NCBI RefSeq assembly: GCF_003335585.1
Contig: NZ_QBFD01000025.1
Span: 89,772 to 153,771, forward strand
Source: Sulfitobacter sp. DFL-14
Lineage (GTDB): Bacteria; Pseudomonadota; Alphaproteobacteria; Rhodobacterales; Rhodobacteraceae
Length of the DNA: 64,000 bases
Reading direction: 5' to 3'
This document shows, piece after piece, positions 9,046-18,301 of the stretch; position 1 is the first letter of the stretch, and every line of letters starts with the position of its first letter. The translations under genes and the position numbers were made by a program. The notes beneath the pieces were generated by a model. That model worked only from the letters and a program-made list of their open reading frames with translations, did not search any database and was not told the origin of the DNA.

Positions 9046-10086
9046 GTGCCCAGCCGCGCGCCTTTCGAGATCGCGGGGCAATCTGTCGCCCCCGGCACCA
9101 GCCTCGGCATTGACCTGCCGGTCTCCACCCTGCCCGATCACACGCCGGTGCATCTGTCGGTCGAGGTGCATCACGGCAAGCGCCCCGGCCCCACCATGTT
9201 CGTCAGCGCCGCCGTCCATGGCGACGAGGTGATCGGTGTCGAGATCGTGCGCCGCCTGCTGCGCGCACCACAGCTCAAATCCCTGCGCGGCACCTTGCTG
9301 GTGATCCCGGTGGTCAATTCCTTCGGCTTTCTCAGCCGCTCGCGCTACCTGCCGGACCGGCGCGACCTGAACCGCTGCTTTCCGGGCCATCCCTCCGGAT
9401 CGCTGGGGGCGCGGCTGGCGCATATCTTTCTGCAAGAGGTCGTCCTGCGCTGCGATTTCGGGATCGACCTGCATTCCGCCGCGATTCACCGCACCAACCT
9501 GCCGCAGGTGCGGGTTTCGCCCTCCGACAAGATCACCCAGAAAATGGCGGTGGATTTCGGCGCGCCGGTGGTGCTGACATCGGGGCTGCGCGACGGGTCC
9601 CTGCGCGCGGTGGCAAGCAAACAGGGCGTGCCGATCCTGCTCTATGAAGCGGGCGAAGGGCTGCGTTTCGACGAAATGGCTGTGCGCGCGGGGCTTGCGG
9701 GCATCCTTCGGGTGATGCGCGGCCATGACATGCTGCCCGCCAAGGGCATCGCAAAGGCGCGTGTCGCGCCCTATTTGTGCACTTCCTCCCACTGGCTGCG
9801 CGCCCCTGCGGGCGGGCTGCTGCGCACCTTCCGCGGCGAGGGCGAGACCGTCGAAAAAGGCGATGTGCTGGCCACGGTCTCCGACCCTTTCGGCGCGGTG
9901 GAGACGGATCTGATCGCCCCCGAGGCCGGCATCCTGATCGGCCGCGCGATCCTGCCGGTGGTGAACGAGGGCGATGCGGTCTTTCACCTGGCCAAGCTCA
10001 GCCCCCGCGCGGCAGAGGCCACGGTGGATGACCTGGCCTCGCAGCTGGAAAGCGACCCGCTGTTCGACGAGGATGAAATCATCTGA
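9046..10086 (+). CDS. Succinylglutamate desuccinylase/aspartoacylase family protein
   Basis: A 346-residue M14-type zinc hydrolase. The zinc ligands are suggested by HGDEVIG (about 65-71) and the later DLHSAAIHR. RDLNRCFPG is the substrate-binding arginine/asparagine stretch of the family, and YEAGEG fits the catalytic glutamate region. The C-terminal part (about 240-320) looks like a small beta domain typical of this group. The substrate is an unknown N-acyl amino acid or related amide. It starts with GTG two bases after trpE, with GGGG upstream. Confidence 0.85.
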   Translation: MPSRAPFEIAGQSVAPGTSLGIDLPVSTLPDHTPVHLSVEVHHGKRPGPTMFVSAAVHGDEVIGVEIVRRLLRAPQLKSLRGTLLVIPVVNSFGFLSRSRYLPDRRDLNRCFPGHPSGSLGARLAHIFLQEVVLRCDFGIDLHSAAIHRTNLPQVRVSPSDKITQKMAVDFGAPVVLTSGLRDGSLRAVASKQGVPILLYEAGEGLRFDEMAVRAGLAGILRVMRGHDMLPAKGIAKARVAPYLCTSSHWLRAPAGGLLRTFRGEGETVEKGDVLATVSDPFGAVETDLIAPEAGILIGRAILPVVNEGDAVFHLAKLSPRAAEATVDDLASQLESDPLFDEDEII

Positions 10087-10141
10087 TTGCTCTGCTGCGC
10101 GGCCGCGCTACCTGTTCCTGCGACCCCGAAGGAGCCACCAG

Positions 10142-10642
10142 ATGATCCGAACCGCCACCTGTCTCTTGATGCTCTGCGCCGGCAGCGCCCAGGCCGACCT
10201 GAGCCTGCGCTTTGTCGAAGGCGCGCCCAGCGACCGTTTCGTGCTGACCAACACCGGCAATTGCCCCCTGGCCGAAGCCACGCTGACGCTGGACATCGGT
10301 GCCGCCCCCGCCGGGCTGCTGTTTGACGCGATGCCGGGCGGTGCCGGTGTGGACAGCTATCAGCCCTTCGAGGTGATCGAGGGACGTGGCGCGCTGTTGG
10401 GGCTGCCGGAACTGGCGGATGGCGACACGGTGCTGAGCCTGAACCTTGCAGGGCTTGAGGCGGGCGGCATCGTCAGCTTTTCGCTGGATGTGGATGATAC
10501 CGGCACAGGCCTCCCCGAAACCATCGCTGACAGCGAGATCGCGGGCACGATGGTCACGCTGGTGATGGGTGAGACAACGCTGGAGGTGGCCTTTTCCGAT
10601 CAGGCCAGCGCAGTCATTCCGATTGCGCCCTGCATCAGCTAG
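10142..10642 (+). CDS. Small secreted protein, aggregation-factor-core-like
   Basis: A 166-residue protein with a signal peptide (about 1-18, cleavage after AQA). The mature part is beta-rich with the repeated style RFVLTNTGNCPLAEATLTLDI and DSEIAGTMVTL. I recall similar Roseobacter proteins labelled aggregation factor core, but that name carries no known function. AAGGAG lies seven bases before the ATG, which fixes the start. The last codons and the stop are part of the 134-bp tandem repeat that follows; the other copies have CAG where this copy has the TAG stop. Confidence 0.7.
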   Translation: MIRTATCLLMLCAGSAQADLSLRFVEGAPSDRFVLTNTGNCPLAEATLTLDIGAAPAGLLFDAMPGGAGVDSYQPFEVIEGRGALLGLPELADGDTVLSLNLAGLEAGGIVSFSLDVDDTGTGLPETIADSEIAGTMVTLVMGETTLEVAFSDQASAVIPIAPCIS

Positions 10643-11014
10643 GGACGCCGGACTTTTCAAAAAGTCCGGACCGATTTTTTCAAAAAAATCGCCCCAGGTC
10701 GCAGGCCTGTTTGCCTGTGAGAACCACCGATGTCGGAACCTGCGCCCTCATGCCAAATGCACCCGGCATCAGCCAGACACGCCGGACTTTTCAAAAAGTC
10801 CGGACCGATTTTTTCAAAAAAATCGTCCCAGGTCGCAGGCCTGTTTGCCTGTGAGAACCCCCGCGGTCGGGACCAGCGACCTCATGCCAATTGCACCCTG
10901 CATCAGCCAGAGGCGCCGGACTTTTCAAAAAGTCCGGACCGATTTTTTCAAAAAAATCGTCCCCGGCCCGAGGCCTATTCGCGGGTCAGAACCGCCGAAA
11001 CCGGGACCAGCGCC
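10613..11014. repeat. Three tandem copies of a 134-bp convergent-gene junction
   Basis: Units begin at about 10613, 10747 and 10881. Matching hairpin starts at 10648, 10782 and 10916 give an exact 134-base period. Each unit holds, in order, a version of the 3' end of the left gene, two hairpins, and a version of the 3' end of the right-hand (minus) gene. Only unit 1 has the left gene's stop and only unit 3 has the right gene's stop. The period is not a multiple of three. This fills the 332-base gap between the two genes. Confidence 0.88.
10648..10691. terminator. Double-hairpin terminator, copy 1 of 3 in this gap
   Basis: The first hairpin is a perfect CCGGACTTTT/AAAAGTCCGG stem (10648-10669). 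The second is CGATTTTTT/AAAAAATCG (10672-10691). A-rich and T-rich arms on both strands would give a U-tract in either direction, so it can end transcription of both convergent genes. Further copies are at 10782-10825 and 10916-10959, and a variant is at 52569-52612. Confidence 0.7.
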
Positions 11015-12636
11015 ACGCTGTTGGCCCGGTCCTGCAAGCCCCAGAGCAGCAGCGCCGAGATCGTATCGGGCCGCAGCCGGCCCAGCATGATCACGGCCCC
11101 TTCCTGCCCCGCCTTGAACGCCGCCTGATCCAGGAACCGGCGGATCACCGTGGCGCTCTGCCCGTTACTGTCGAAATCGCGAAAGATCGGATCGGCCGGC
11201 ACGCCTTCCTTGCGGGCAAGCTTGGGCATCGTGTTCAGCCCCTTGTCCTGGGTGATCAACCCATGCCCGGTATCGGCCAGAATCGCGGTGATCTGGTCTG
11301 ACAGGTCGCGGCTGCCCTGAAAGCCGCCATCGGGGGCCTCCAGCACCGCGACAACCTGATCCAGATCCGGCAGCACCACATTGAACGTGGTTTCCGCATC
11401 GCTGGGCTGCGCGCCTTCGGGCAGGGACACCATCGCCACCACTTCAAAGCCGGCCTCGCGGTAAAGCGCCATACGTTCCGCCGCATCGGGCTTGCTGGCA
11501 TCCACCGCGAAACTCAGGGGATAGGGAAAGCTGCGCAGCGCGGCCAAGCCTTGCGCCCCGGAGGTCAGGCCGGAGCCGTCGTCGATCAGCACGATGCCCA
11601 TCAGCGGTTTGCCTTCGGTTGGCGGATAGGGCTGCGCATAGGCCTCAAGCGGCGGCACCTTGCTGTCCTCCGCCGTGGCATCGCCATCTGCGGCCCCGGC
11701 AGGCGCCTCGGCGCTCTCCGGGGCGGGCGCGGCAGAGCCGGGGCGGTTGACGGTCACACCGCTCTCGCGGTCGGTCAGCGTCACGGCGGGCGTGCCGATC
11801 GCGGGCCGAGTCGCGCTGTCTGCCGATGGCGCTTCCTCCGCTGCTGTCTCGGGCGTATCCGCGGCCGGGGGTGTCTCGGCGTCGGAAGGTGTTTCGGCGT
11901 CGGGAAGGGTCTCGGCCACCACTGGCGGCGTTTCCGGCTCGGCCTGCGGCGCGATCTCTGCGGTTTCGGGTTCCGGGGCCTGTGGCATCGGTTCGGCCCC
12001 GGTGGTCTGGACCGGTGTTTCGCTTTCCGGTGCAACCGGCGTGGCATCGGCGGCAATGTCGTCGGCGCCGGGCGTCTCCCCCCCGTCCTGCGCCACCTCG
12101 GGTGTCGCGGGCTGCTCCGGTGCATCGGGCACGGCAGGTGCGACCCCGGGGGTCTCGAACGGTCCGCTTTCCGCCTGCGGTTCAGGCGGCTGCGCAGGTT
12201 CGGTGCTGATCGACAGGGTGTCAGGGTCCTGCGGGGCCATCGGGGCCAGTGCCTGCGGATTCGGCAGCACCGGGCTTTCGGCCTCGGTTGCAACACCGCT
12301 GCTGTCGGCCCCGCCCTCCGGCGCGTTCAGCCCTTCGACGCCGCCTGTCTCTGGCGCGGCCCCAGGGCTTGTCGCCGTTTCGTCCAGCGTGGCCAGCGTA
12401 TCGGGATCAGGCGGCACCCCCTGGGGCGCGGCAGGCGCGGTTGCGGGGGCGCTATCGGTGAGGCTGGCCTTGTCGGTGCCCGTGCCATCCGGGCTGGCCG
12501 GTGCCTGGGTTCCGCCGGGGGCGGCATCGGTGACCTCGGGCGGCATCGGCGGTTCCAGCAGAACCGAGGCGATGCCGGCCACGCTTACGCTCACCACGCC
12601 GCCCAGAACGGCCCCTTTGAAAAAACCCCGTGCCAT
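10975..12636 (-). CDS. Divergent polysaccharide deacetylase family protein
   Basis: A 553-residue protein. Residues about 8-27 are a signal/anchor helix. Residues about 30-330 are a long low-complexity stretch rich in Pro, Ala, Glu and Thr. The last 210 residues are the divergent polysaccharide deacetylase domain (YibQ/DUF610 type): [53 protein letters not shown]. The linker is unusually long and could span periplasm and peptidoglycan. The substrate is unknown. The 3' end lies in the third copy of the 134-bp repeat. Confidence 0.85.
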   Translation of the reverse strand: MARGFFKGAVLGGVVSVSVAGIASVLLEPPMPPEVTDAAPGGTQAPASPDGTGTDKASLTDSAPATAPAAPQGVPPDPDTLATLDETATSPGAAPETGGVEGLNAPEGGADSSGVATEAESPVLPNPQALAPMAPQDPDTLSISTEPAQPPEPQAESGPFETPGVAPAVPDAPEQPATPEVAQDGGETPGADDIAADATPVAPESETPVQTTGAEPMPQAPEPETAEIAPQAEPETPPVVAETLPDAETPSDAETPPAADTPETAAEEAPSADSATRPAIGTPAVTLTDRESGVTVNRPGSAAPAPESAEAPAGAADGDATAEDSKVPPLEAYAQPYPPTEGKPLMGIVLIDDGSGLTSGAQGLAALRSFPYPLSFAVDASKPDAAERMALYREAGFEVVAMVSLPEGAQPSDAETTFNVVLPDLDQVVAVLEAPDGGFQGSRDLSDQITAILADTGHGLITQDKGLNTMPKLARKEGVPADPIFRDFDSNGQSATVIRRFLDQAAFKAGQEGAVIMLGRLRPDTISALLLWGLQDRANSVALVPVSAVLTRE

Positions 12637-12813
12637 TGTCGCACTCTCCTGCTCTTTTCAGCGGCATGTGAACGCCGCTTTGCCTGCCCTGTTCTTATGC
12701 ACGGACCGCTCTTGACGCCAGCGGACAACCCTGAACATGTAGGGCGTAACTATACCCCCGTCAGGGGCCTCAAAACCAGTGCCAATCCGGTCATAAGGAC
12801 AAAGAATTCAGAC

Positions 12814-13395
12814 GTGTTGCTCCTGATAGATAACTACGACAGCTTTACCTACAACCTCGTTCACTATCTGGGCGAATTGGGGGCGGATGTGGTCGTGCAC
12901 CGCAATGACAAGATCAGCGTGGAGGCGGCGCTGGCGCTGCAGCCCGCGGGCATCCTGCTGTCCCCCGGCCCCTGTGACCCGGACCGGGCGGGCATCTGCC
13001 TGGAGCTGACCCGCGCCGCCGCCGAGACAGGCCTGCCCCTGCTGGGCGTCTGCCTGGGGCATCAGACCCTGGGCCAGGCCTTTGGCGGCCAGGTGGTGCG
13101 CGCGGGCGACATCGTGCATGGCAAGCTGGGGCTGATGCACCACGAAGGCCAGGGTATCTTTGCCGGTCTGCCCAGCCCCTTCCCCGCCACGCGCTATCAT
13201 TCCCTGGTGGTGGACCGCGACAGCCTGCCTGACTGCTTGCAGGTGACCGCGGCACTTGAGGACGGCACCATCATGGGCCTGCAACACCGCGAGCTGCCGC
13301 TGCACGGGGTCCAGTTCCACCCGGAATCGATCCGATCGGAACATGGGCACAAGATGCTGCAGAACTTTCTCGACGTGATGAAGGTCCCGGCATGA
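12814..13395 (+). CDS. trpG: Anthranilate synthase component II (glutamine amidotransferase)
   Basis: A 193-residue class I amidotransferase that supplies ammonia to TrpE. The catalytic Cys is in GVCLGHQ, and His-Glu are in GVQFHPESI. The N-terminus [20 protein letters not shown] is diagnostic. I chose the GTG at 12814 because it gives the family N-terminus; AAGGAC lies about 14 bases upstream, which is long. The open frame continues far upstream on the same strand, antisense to the deacetylase gene, but that part has no family similarity. The stop overlaps the trpD start (ATGA). Confidence 0.94.
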   Translation: MLLLIDNYDSFTYNLVHYLGELGADVVVHRNDKISVEAALALQPAGILLSPGPCDPDRAGICLELTRAAAETGLPLLGVCLGHQTLGQAFGGQVVRAGDIVHGKLGLMHHEGQGIFAGLPSPFPATRYHSLVVDRDSLPDCLQVTAALEDGTIMGLQHRELPLHGVQFHPESIRSEHGHKMLQNFLDVMKVPA

Positions 13396-14408
13396 GCGAC
13401 AGCCTCAAACCGCTGATCGACGCCGCCGCCAACGGCCCGCTGACCCGTGCGCAGGCGGCAGAAGCCTTTGAAATCCTCTTTGACGGCGAAGCCACCCCCA
13501 GCCAGATCGGCGGCTTCCTGATGGCACTGCGCACCCGGGGCGAAACTGTGGATGAATATGCCGCCGCCGCCAGCGTGATGCGCGCCAAATGCCATGCGGT
13601 GAAAGCCCCCGAGGGCGCGATGGACATCGTTGGCACCGGCGGCGACGGCAAGGGCACGCTGAACATCTCGACCGCCACCGCCTTTGTCGTGGCGGGTGCC
13701 GGGGTGATCGTGGCCAAGCATGGCAACCGCAACCTCAGCTCCAAATCCGGGGCGGCGGATGCGCTGACCCAGATGGGCCTCAATGTGATGGTGGGCCCCA
13801 AGGTGGTGGAGCGTGAGCTCGCCGAGGTTGGAATCGGCTTCATGATGGCCCCCATGCACCACCCGGCGATTGCCCATGTGATGCCGACACGCTCAGAGCT
13901 GGGCACAAGGACGATCTTCAACATCCTTGGCCCCCTGACCAACCCCGCCGGCGTCAAACGCCAGCTCACCGGTGCCTTCTCGCGCGATCTGATCCGCCCG
14001 ATGGCCGAAACCCTGCGCGCGCTTGGCAGCGACAAGGCCTGGCTGGTCCATGGCTCTGACGGCACCGACGAGCTGACCATCACCGGCGTGAGCTGGGTCA
14101 GCGGGCTGGACAAGGGCACCATCCGTGATTTCGAGATCCACCCCGAAGACGCGGGCCTGCCTGTCCACCCCTTCGAGGCGATTGTCGGCGGCACGCCTGC
14201 CGAGAATGCCCAGGCCTTCCATGCCGTGCTGGACGGTGCCGCATCGGCCTATCGTGATGCCGTGGTGTTGAATGCGGCGGCGGCCCTTGTGGTGGCCGAT
14301 GCCGCGCCGGACCTGAAAACAGGTGTAGAAATGGCCCGCAGCAGCCTTGATTCCGGCGCTGCCCGCGAAAAGCTGCGCCGCGTGGCCGAAGTATCTCAGG
14401 AAAAGTGA
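13392..14408 (+). CDS. trpD: Anthranilate phosphoribosyltransferase
   Basis: A 338-residue enzyme that transfers phosphoribose from PRPP to anthranilate, the second step of tryptophan synthesis. Diagnostic motifs are [17 protein letters not shown] (PRPP/Mg site), [17 protein letters not shown], and [36 protein letters not shown] given in separate parts of one block. Length is normal. It overlaps trpG by four bases and is followed, with a TGATG overlap, by a uracil-DNA glycosylase gene instead of trpC. Confidence 0.96.
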   Translation: MSDSLKPLIDAAANGPLTRAQAAEAFEILFDGEATPSQIGGFLMALRTRGETVDEYAAAASVMRAKCHAVKAPEGAMDIVGTGGDGKGTLNISTATAFVVAGAGVIVAKHGNRNLSSKSGAADALTQMGLNVMVGPKVVERELAEVGIGFMMAPMHHPAIAHVMPTRSELGTRTIFNILGPLTNPAGVKRQLTGAFSRDLIRPMAETLRALGSDKAWLVHGSDGTDELTITGVSWVSGLDKGTIRDFEIHPEDAGLPVHPFEAIVGGTPAENAQAFHAVLDGAASAYRDAVVLNAAAALVVADAAPDLKTGVEMARSSLDSGAAREKLRRVAEVSQEK

Positions 14409-15073
14409 TGAAATCCCCCCTTGCACGGCTTGGCGACTGGGCTGAGCTCCCCTTTTTTACCACCACCTATCCGGCGATCGAGACCGCGCTGCGGGCCGAG
14501 AAGCGCAATGTCTTCCCCCCCACCGACCAGATTTTCGCGGCGCTGGAACATGTCGCCCCCGGCGATGTGCGCGTGGTCATCCTGGGCCAGGATCCCTATC
14601 CAACCGTGAACCACGCCCACGGCTATGCCTTTTCCGCCGAGGAAGACACCCGGCCGCTGCCGCGCTCGCTGGCCAATATCTTCAAGGAGATGCGCAGCGA
14701 CATCGGCGCCGCACCGGAGAGTGCCGACCTGCGGTTCTGGTCCGATCAGGGGGTGCTGCTGCTCAACACCATCCTGACCGTGCCGGAGGGACAGCCTAAG
14801 GGCCATGAGACGCTGGGCTGGCAGGCCCTGTGCGATCAGGTGCTGGCACGGCTGGCCGACAGCCCGCGTGCCTATCTGCTCTGGGGCAGCAGCGCGCAAA
14901 AGGCTGCGGCCGGCGTGGACGCAGCCACCAATCTCAAGATCGAAAGCCACCACCCGGTCGGCATGTATGGCAACATGGGCTTTTTCGGCTCCCGCCAGTT
15001 TTCCCGCACCAATGCGTGGTTGCGCGAGCAAGGCCTGCCCGGCATAAACTGGGCCAACCCGGAGACCGCATGA
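14408..15073 (+). CDS. ung: Family 1 uracil-DNA glycosylase, variant intercalation loop
   Basis: A 221-residue enzyme that removes uracil from DNA. The catalytic-water loop is intact: GQDPYP at 60-65 with Asp62. The [10 protein letters not shown] segment and the C-terminal [12 protein letters not shown] are also present. The usual HPSPLS minor-groove loop is replaced by HPVGMY at 182-187, keeping the His but putting Met where the intercalating Leu normally sits. The gene overlaps trpD by one base and trpC by four, so it is translated within the trp transcript. Confidence 0.88.
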   Translation: MKSPLARLGDWAELPFFTTTYPAIETALRAEKRNVFPPTDQIFAALEHVAPGDVRVVILGQDPYPTVNHAHGYAFSAEEDTRPLPRSLANIFKEMRSDIGAAPESADLRFWSDQGVLLLNTILTVPEGQPKGHETLGWQALCDQVLARLADSPRAYLLWGSSAQKAAAGVDAATNLKIESHHPVGMYGNMGFFGSRQFSRTNAWLREQGLPGINWANPETA

Positions 15074-15882
15074 CACAGACCATCCTGGACAAGATCAAGG
15101 CCTACAAGCTGGAAGAAATCGCCGCGGACAAAGCGGCCAAACCGCTTGAAGCGGTCACCGCAGAGGCGCGCGCGGCAAGCCCGGTACGCCCCTTTGCCGA
15201 AAGCCTGCATCAGGCCTCGCGGGAGGGTTATGGCCTGATCGCCGAAATCAAGAAGGCGAGCCCCTCCAAAGGGTTGATCCGGGATGATTTCAACCCGGCC
15301 AACCACGCCGCCGCCTATGCCGCCGGCGGGGCGACCTGCCTTTCGGTGCTGACCGATACGCCCAGTTTCCAGGGCGCCAAATCATTCCTGACAGAAGCCC
15401 GCGCCGCCTGCGACCTGCCGGTGCTGCGCAAGGATTTCCTTTATGACACCTACCAGGTGGCAGAGGCCCGCGCGCTGGGGGCCGATTGCATCCTGATCAT
15501 CATGGCCTCAGTCTCTGACACCCAGGCGGCGGAACTGGAAGCGGCCGCGATGGAATTTGACATGGATGCGCTGATCGAGGTGCACAATGACGCGGAACTG
15601 GAGCGCGCCACCAAGCTGAAAAGCCGGATGATCGGGATAAACAACCGCAATCTCAATACCTTCGAGACCTCTCTTGATGTGACCCGGAGCCTGTCCAAAC
15701 ATGTGCCGCCGGACCGCATGATCGTCTGCGAATCCGGTCTGCACACACCAAAGGATCTGGCGGATATGGCCATGTTCGGCGCGCGGTCCTTCCTGATCGG
15801 TGAAAGCCTGATGCGCCAGCCGGATGTGGAACAGGCAACGCGGGACCTGCTGGCCAATCCGCTGACCGCCGGGGGCATGTGA
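15070..15882 (+). CDS. trpC: Indole-3-glycerol phosphate synthase
   Basis: A 270-residue TIM-barrel enzyme that closes the indole ring of carboxyphenylamino-deoxyribulose phosphate. Motifs: [11 protein letters not shown] (catalytic lysine), [34 protein letters not shown], and [12 protein letters not shown] chose the ATG at 15070, which overlaps the ung stop as ATGA and gives the family N-terminus MTQTILDKI. It is not fused to TrpF. It overlaps moaC as TGATG. Confidence 0.96.
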   Translation: MTQTILDKIKAYKLEEIAADKAAKPLEAVTAEARAASPVRPFAESLHQASREGYGLIAEIKKASPSKGLIRDDFNPANHAAAYAAGGATCLSVLTDTPSFQGAKSFLTEARAACDLPVLRKDFLYDTYQVAEARALGADCILIIMASVSDTQAAELEAAAMEFDMDALIEVHNDAELERATKLKSRMIGINNRNLNTFETSLDVTRSLSKHVPPDRMIVCESGLHTPKDLADMAMFGARSFLIGESLMRQPDVEQATRDLLANPLTAGGM

Positions 15883-16355
15883 TGGCGCTGACGCATTTTG
15901 ACGGCAAGGGCGATGCCCATATGGTCGATGTCTCTGACAAGGCAGTGACATCGCGCATCGCCGTTGCCGAAAACCACATCAAGATGCTGCCGGAAACCCT
16001 TGATATCATTACCGAAGGACGCGCCAAGAAAGGTGATGTTCTGGGCGTGGCACGGCTGGCCGGGATCATGGCGGCCAAACAGACCGCCAGCCTGATCCCG
16101 CTGTGCCATCCCCTGCCGATCACCAAGGTCAGCGTGGAACTGACCCCCGACGCCGCGCTGCCCGGCATCCGCATCGAGGCCACGGTCAAGACCACTGGCC
16201 AGACCGGGGTGGAGATGGAGGCGCTGACGGCGGCCTCCGTTGCGGCGCTCACGGTCTATGACATGGCCAAGGCCGTGGACAAGGGCATGGAAATCGGCGG
16301 CTTGCGCGTGGTTCTCAAGGATGGCGGCAAATCGGGCCGCTACACCGCCCCATGA
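15882..16355 (+). CDS. moaC: Cyclic pyranopterin monophosphate synthase
   Basis: A 157-residue MoaC, which acts after MoaA to make cyclic pyranopterin monophosphate in molybdenum cofactor synthesis. Motifs: MVDVSDK near the N-terminus, [29 protein letters not shown], and [20 protein letters not shown]. Key Lys and Asp residues of the active site (KAVDKGM) are kept. ATG at 15882 overlaps the trpC stop, and its own stop overlaps the moeA start, so it is inside one long transcript. Confidence 0.96.
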   Translation: MALTHFDGKGDAHMVDVSDKAVTSRIAVAENHIKMLPETLDIITEGRAKKGDVLGVARLAGIMAAKQTASLIPLCHPLPITKVSVELTPDAALPGIRIEATVKTTGQTGVEMEALTAASVAALTVYDMAKAVDKGMEIGGLRVVLKDGGKSGRYTAP

Positions 16356-17524
16356 TCTCCGTCGAAGAGGCGCTTGCCCGGCTGCTGGCCCTTGTCGCGC
16401 CGCTTGAGGCCGAAGAGGTGCCGCTGCGCGCCGCCGCCGGCCGGGTGCTGGCCCGCGACGTGACCGCCAGCCGCACCCAGCCGCCCTTTGCCGCCTCTTC
16501 GATGGATGGCTATGCCCTGCGCCGGGCCGAGGTGGAGCCGGACGCGATGTTCAAGGTCATCGGAGAATCCGCCGCCGGTCACCGTTTTGACGGCGCGGTC
16601 AAACCCGGTCAGACGGTGCGCATCTTTACCGGCGCGCCGGTGCCGGAAGGCGCTGATTTCATTGTCATTCAGGAAGATGTCACCCGGCGCGGCGATCTGA
16701 TTACGCTGGGCCATGACATCGGCGAAAAGGACAATATCCGCCCCGCAGGCGGCGACTTTGCCGCCGGTGACAGGGTTGCGGCCCCGCTGCTGCTGCGGCC
16801 CACGGACATTGCCCTGTTGGCCGCGATGAACATCGCCCGCGTTCCGGTCACCCGCAAACCACGTCTGGCGATCCTTGCCACCGGCGATGAACTGGTCCAG
16901 CCCGGCGAAGACCCCGGCCCCGACCAGATTGTCGCCTCCAACAGTCACGGGCTGACCGCGATGTTCGAGGAAATGGGCGCCGAGGTGCAGCTGCTGCCCA
17001 TTGCCCGCGACACCGCCGCTTCGCTGAAACAGGCGTTCACGCTGGCCCGGGGCGCGGATCTGATCGTCACCATCGGCGGTGCCTCTGTCGGTGATCATGA
17101 TCTGGTCGCACCGGTGGCGGCCGAACTCGGCATGGAACAGGCCTTTTACAAGGTGGCGATGCGCCCCGGAAAACCGCTGATGGCCGGGCGCATCGGTACG
17201 TCGGCGATGATCGGCCTGCCGGGCAACCCAGTCTCTGCCATGGTCTGCGGCAGCGTTTTCGTGGCCCCGATGCTGCGCCGGATGCTGGGTCTGGGCGATG
17301 CGCCCGCCCCGATGCGCGATGCGGTGCTGGGCGTCGACCTGCCCGCCAACGGCCCGCGCGCCCATTACATGCGCGCACAGATGCGCGACGGCGCGGTCCA
17401 CCCCGACACGCGGCAGGATTCCTCGCTGTTGTCGGTGCTGGCCCATGCCGATGCCCTGCTGGTCCGCCCGGTCGAAGACCCGGCGCGCAGGGCTGGCGAT
17501 ACTGTCCGTGTCATCCCGCTCTGA
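16352..17524 (+). CDS. moeA: Molybdopterin molybdenumtransferase
   Basis: A 390-residue MoeA, which inserts molybdate into adenylated molybdopterin. The N-terminal domain shows [14 protein letters not shown]. The MoCF domain shows [21 protein letters not shown] in short form DELVQPG and [11 protein letters not shown], and [10 protein letters not shown] with [11 protein letters not shown]. The C-terminal beta barrel domain is complete. It is the last gene of the trpG-moeA run; lexA follows after 81 bases with its own promoter. Confidence 0.96.
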   Translation: MISVEEALARLLALVAPLEAEEVPLRAAAGRVLARDVTASRTQPPFAASSMDGYALRRAEVEPDAMFKVIGESAAGHRFDGAVKPGQTVRIFTGAPVPEGADFIVIQEDVTRRGDLITLGHDIGEKDNIRPAGGDFAAGDRVAAPLLLRPTDIALLAAMNIARVPVTRKPRLAILATGDELVQPGEDPGPDQIVASNSHGLTAMFEEMGAEVQLLPIARDTAASLKQAFTLARGADLIVTIGGASVGDHDLVAPVAAELGMEQAFYKVAMRPGKPLMAGRIGTSAMIGLPGNPVSAMVCGSVFVAPMLRRMLGLGDAPAPMRDAVLGVDLPANGPRAHYMRAQMRDGAVHPDTRQDSSLLSVLAHADALLVRPVEDPARRAGDTVRVIPL

Positions 17525-17544
17525 GGCGCCGCGCCCTTTCAGCG

Positions 17545-17573
17545 TTGACACAAAACAGGAACATCCCTAGAAC
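17545..17573 (+). promoter_or_regulatory. lexA promoter with LexA (SOS) box
   Basis: A TTGACA -35 hexamer at 17545-17550 is followed after 17 bases by a TAGAAC -10-like hexamer. GAAC-N7-GAAC at 17559-17573 is the complement of the alphaproteobacterial GTTC-N7-GTTC LexA site and covers the spacer and -10. Binding here would block RNA polymerase, giving the usual LexA autoregulation. Confidence 0.88.
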
Positions 17574-17605
17574 AAAAAGAAACAACTGACCAAAAGGGAC
17601 GGGCC

Positions 17606-18301
17606 GTGCTTACCAAAAAACAACTCGATCTGTTGGCATTCATCCAGAAACGTGTGCAGCGCGACGGCGTACCGCCCAGCTTTGACGAAATGAAGATCGC
17701 GCTCGATCTGCGGTCGAAATCCGGCATTCACCGCCTGATCACGGCGCTTGAGGAACGCGGTTTCATCCGCCGTCTGGCACACCGCGCCCGCGCGCTTGAG
17801 ATCGTGAAACTGCCCGAAAGCCTGGGCGGCGCGCCCAGCGGTTTTACCCCCCGCGTGATCGAGGGCGACCGCCCCGACAGCCCGCCGCCAGCCCAGGCCA
17901 TGGCGGTCCAGGCCACTGCGCTGGATCTGCCGGTGATGGGGCAGATCGCCGCCGGTGTCCCGATTGAGGCGATCAATCACGAAACCCACCGCGTTTCCGT
18001 GCCCGGCGGCATGGTTTCGGGCAAGGGCGAACATTACGCACTTGAAGTCAAAGGCGATTCGATGATCGAGGCCGGGATCAACGACGGCGATGTCGTGGTG
18101 ATCCGCGAAACCTCCACCGCCGACAACGGCGATATCGTCGTGGCGCTGGTCGATGACCTTGAGGCGACGCTGAAACGCTTCAAACGCAGCGGCAGTTCCA
18201 TCGCGCTGGAGGCCGCGAACCCGGCCTATGAGGCGCGGGTGCTGGCCGCCGACCGGGTCAAGGTTCAGGGCCGTCTGGTGGGGCTGATCCGCACATATTG
18301 A
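17606..18301 (+). CDS. lexA: LexA SOS repressor
   Basis: A 231-residue SOS repressor. The N-terminal winged helix binds GTTC-N7-GTTC sites. The autocleavage bond is Ala116-Gly117 in QIAAGVP. The catalytic dyad is Ser152 (KGDSMIEAG) and Lys190 (ATLKRFKR). The N-terminus [10 protein letters not shown] is typical of the alphaproteobacterial form. It starts at GTG with AAGGGA upstream. Its 3' end overlaps the convergent comEC gene by 37 bases. Confidence 0.97.
   Translation: MLTKKQLDLLAFIQKRVQRDGVPPSFDEMKIALDLRSKSGIHRLITALEERGFIRRLAHRARALEIVKLPESLGGAPSGFTPRVIEGDRPDSPPPAQAMAVQATALDLPVMGQIAAGVPIEAINHETHRVSVPGGMVSGKGEHYALEVKGDSMIEAGINDGDVVVIRETSTADNGDIVVALVDDLEATLKRFKRSGSSIALEAANPAYEARVLAADRVKVQGRLVGLIRTY

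Noticed and set aside
10613..11014. CRISPR-like array
   Set aside because: The repeats are directly joined 134-base units with internal hairpins, without unique spacers of constant length and without cas genes.
10569..11128. Short plus-strand open frames across the 134-bp repeats
   Set aside because: The repeat period is not a multiple of three, so the frames are rotated copies of the same hairpin sequence, without ribosome sites.
11551..12813. An upstream in-frame extension of trpG
   Set aside because: The frame is open only because it runs antisense to the low-complexity deacetylase linker. TrpG begins at the [10 protein letters not shown] block.
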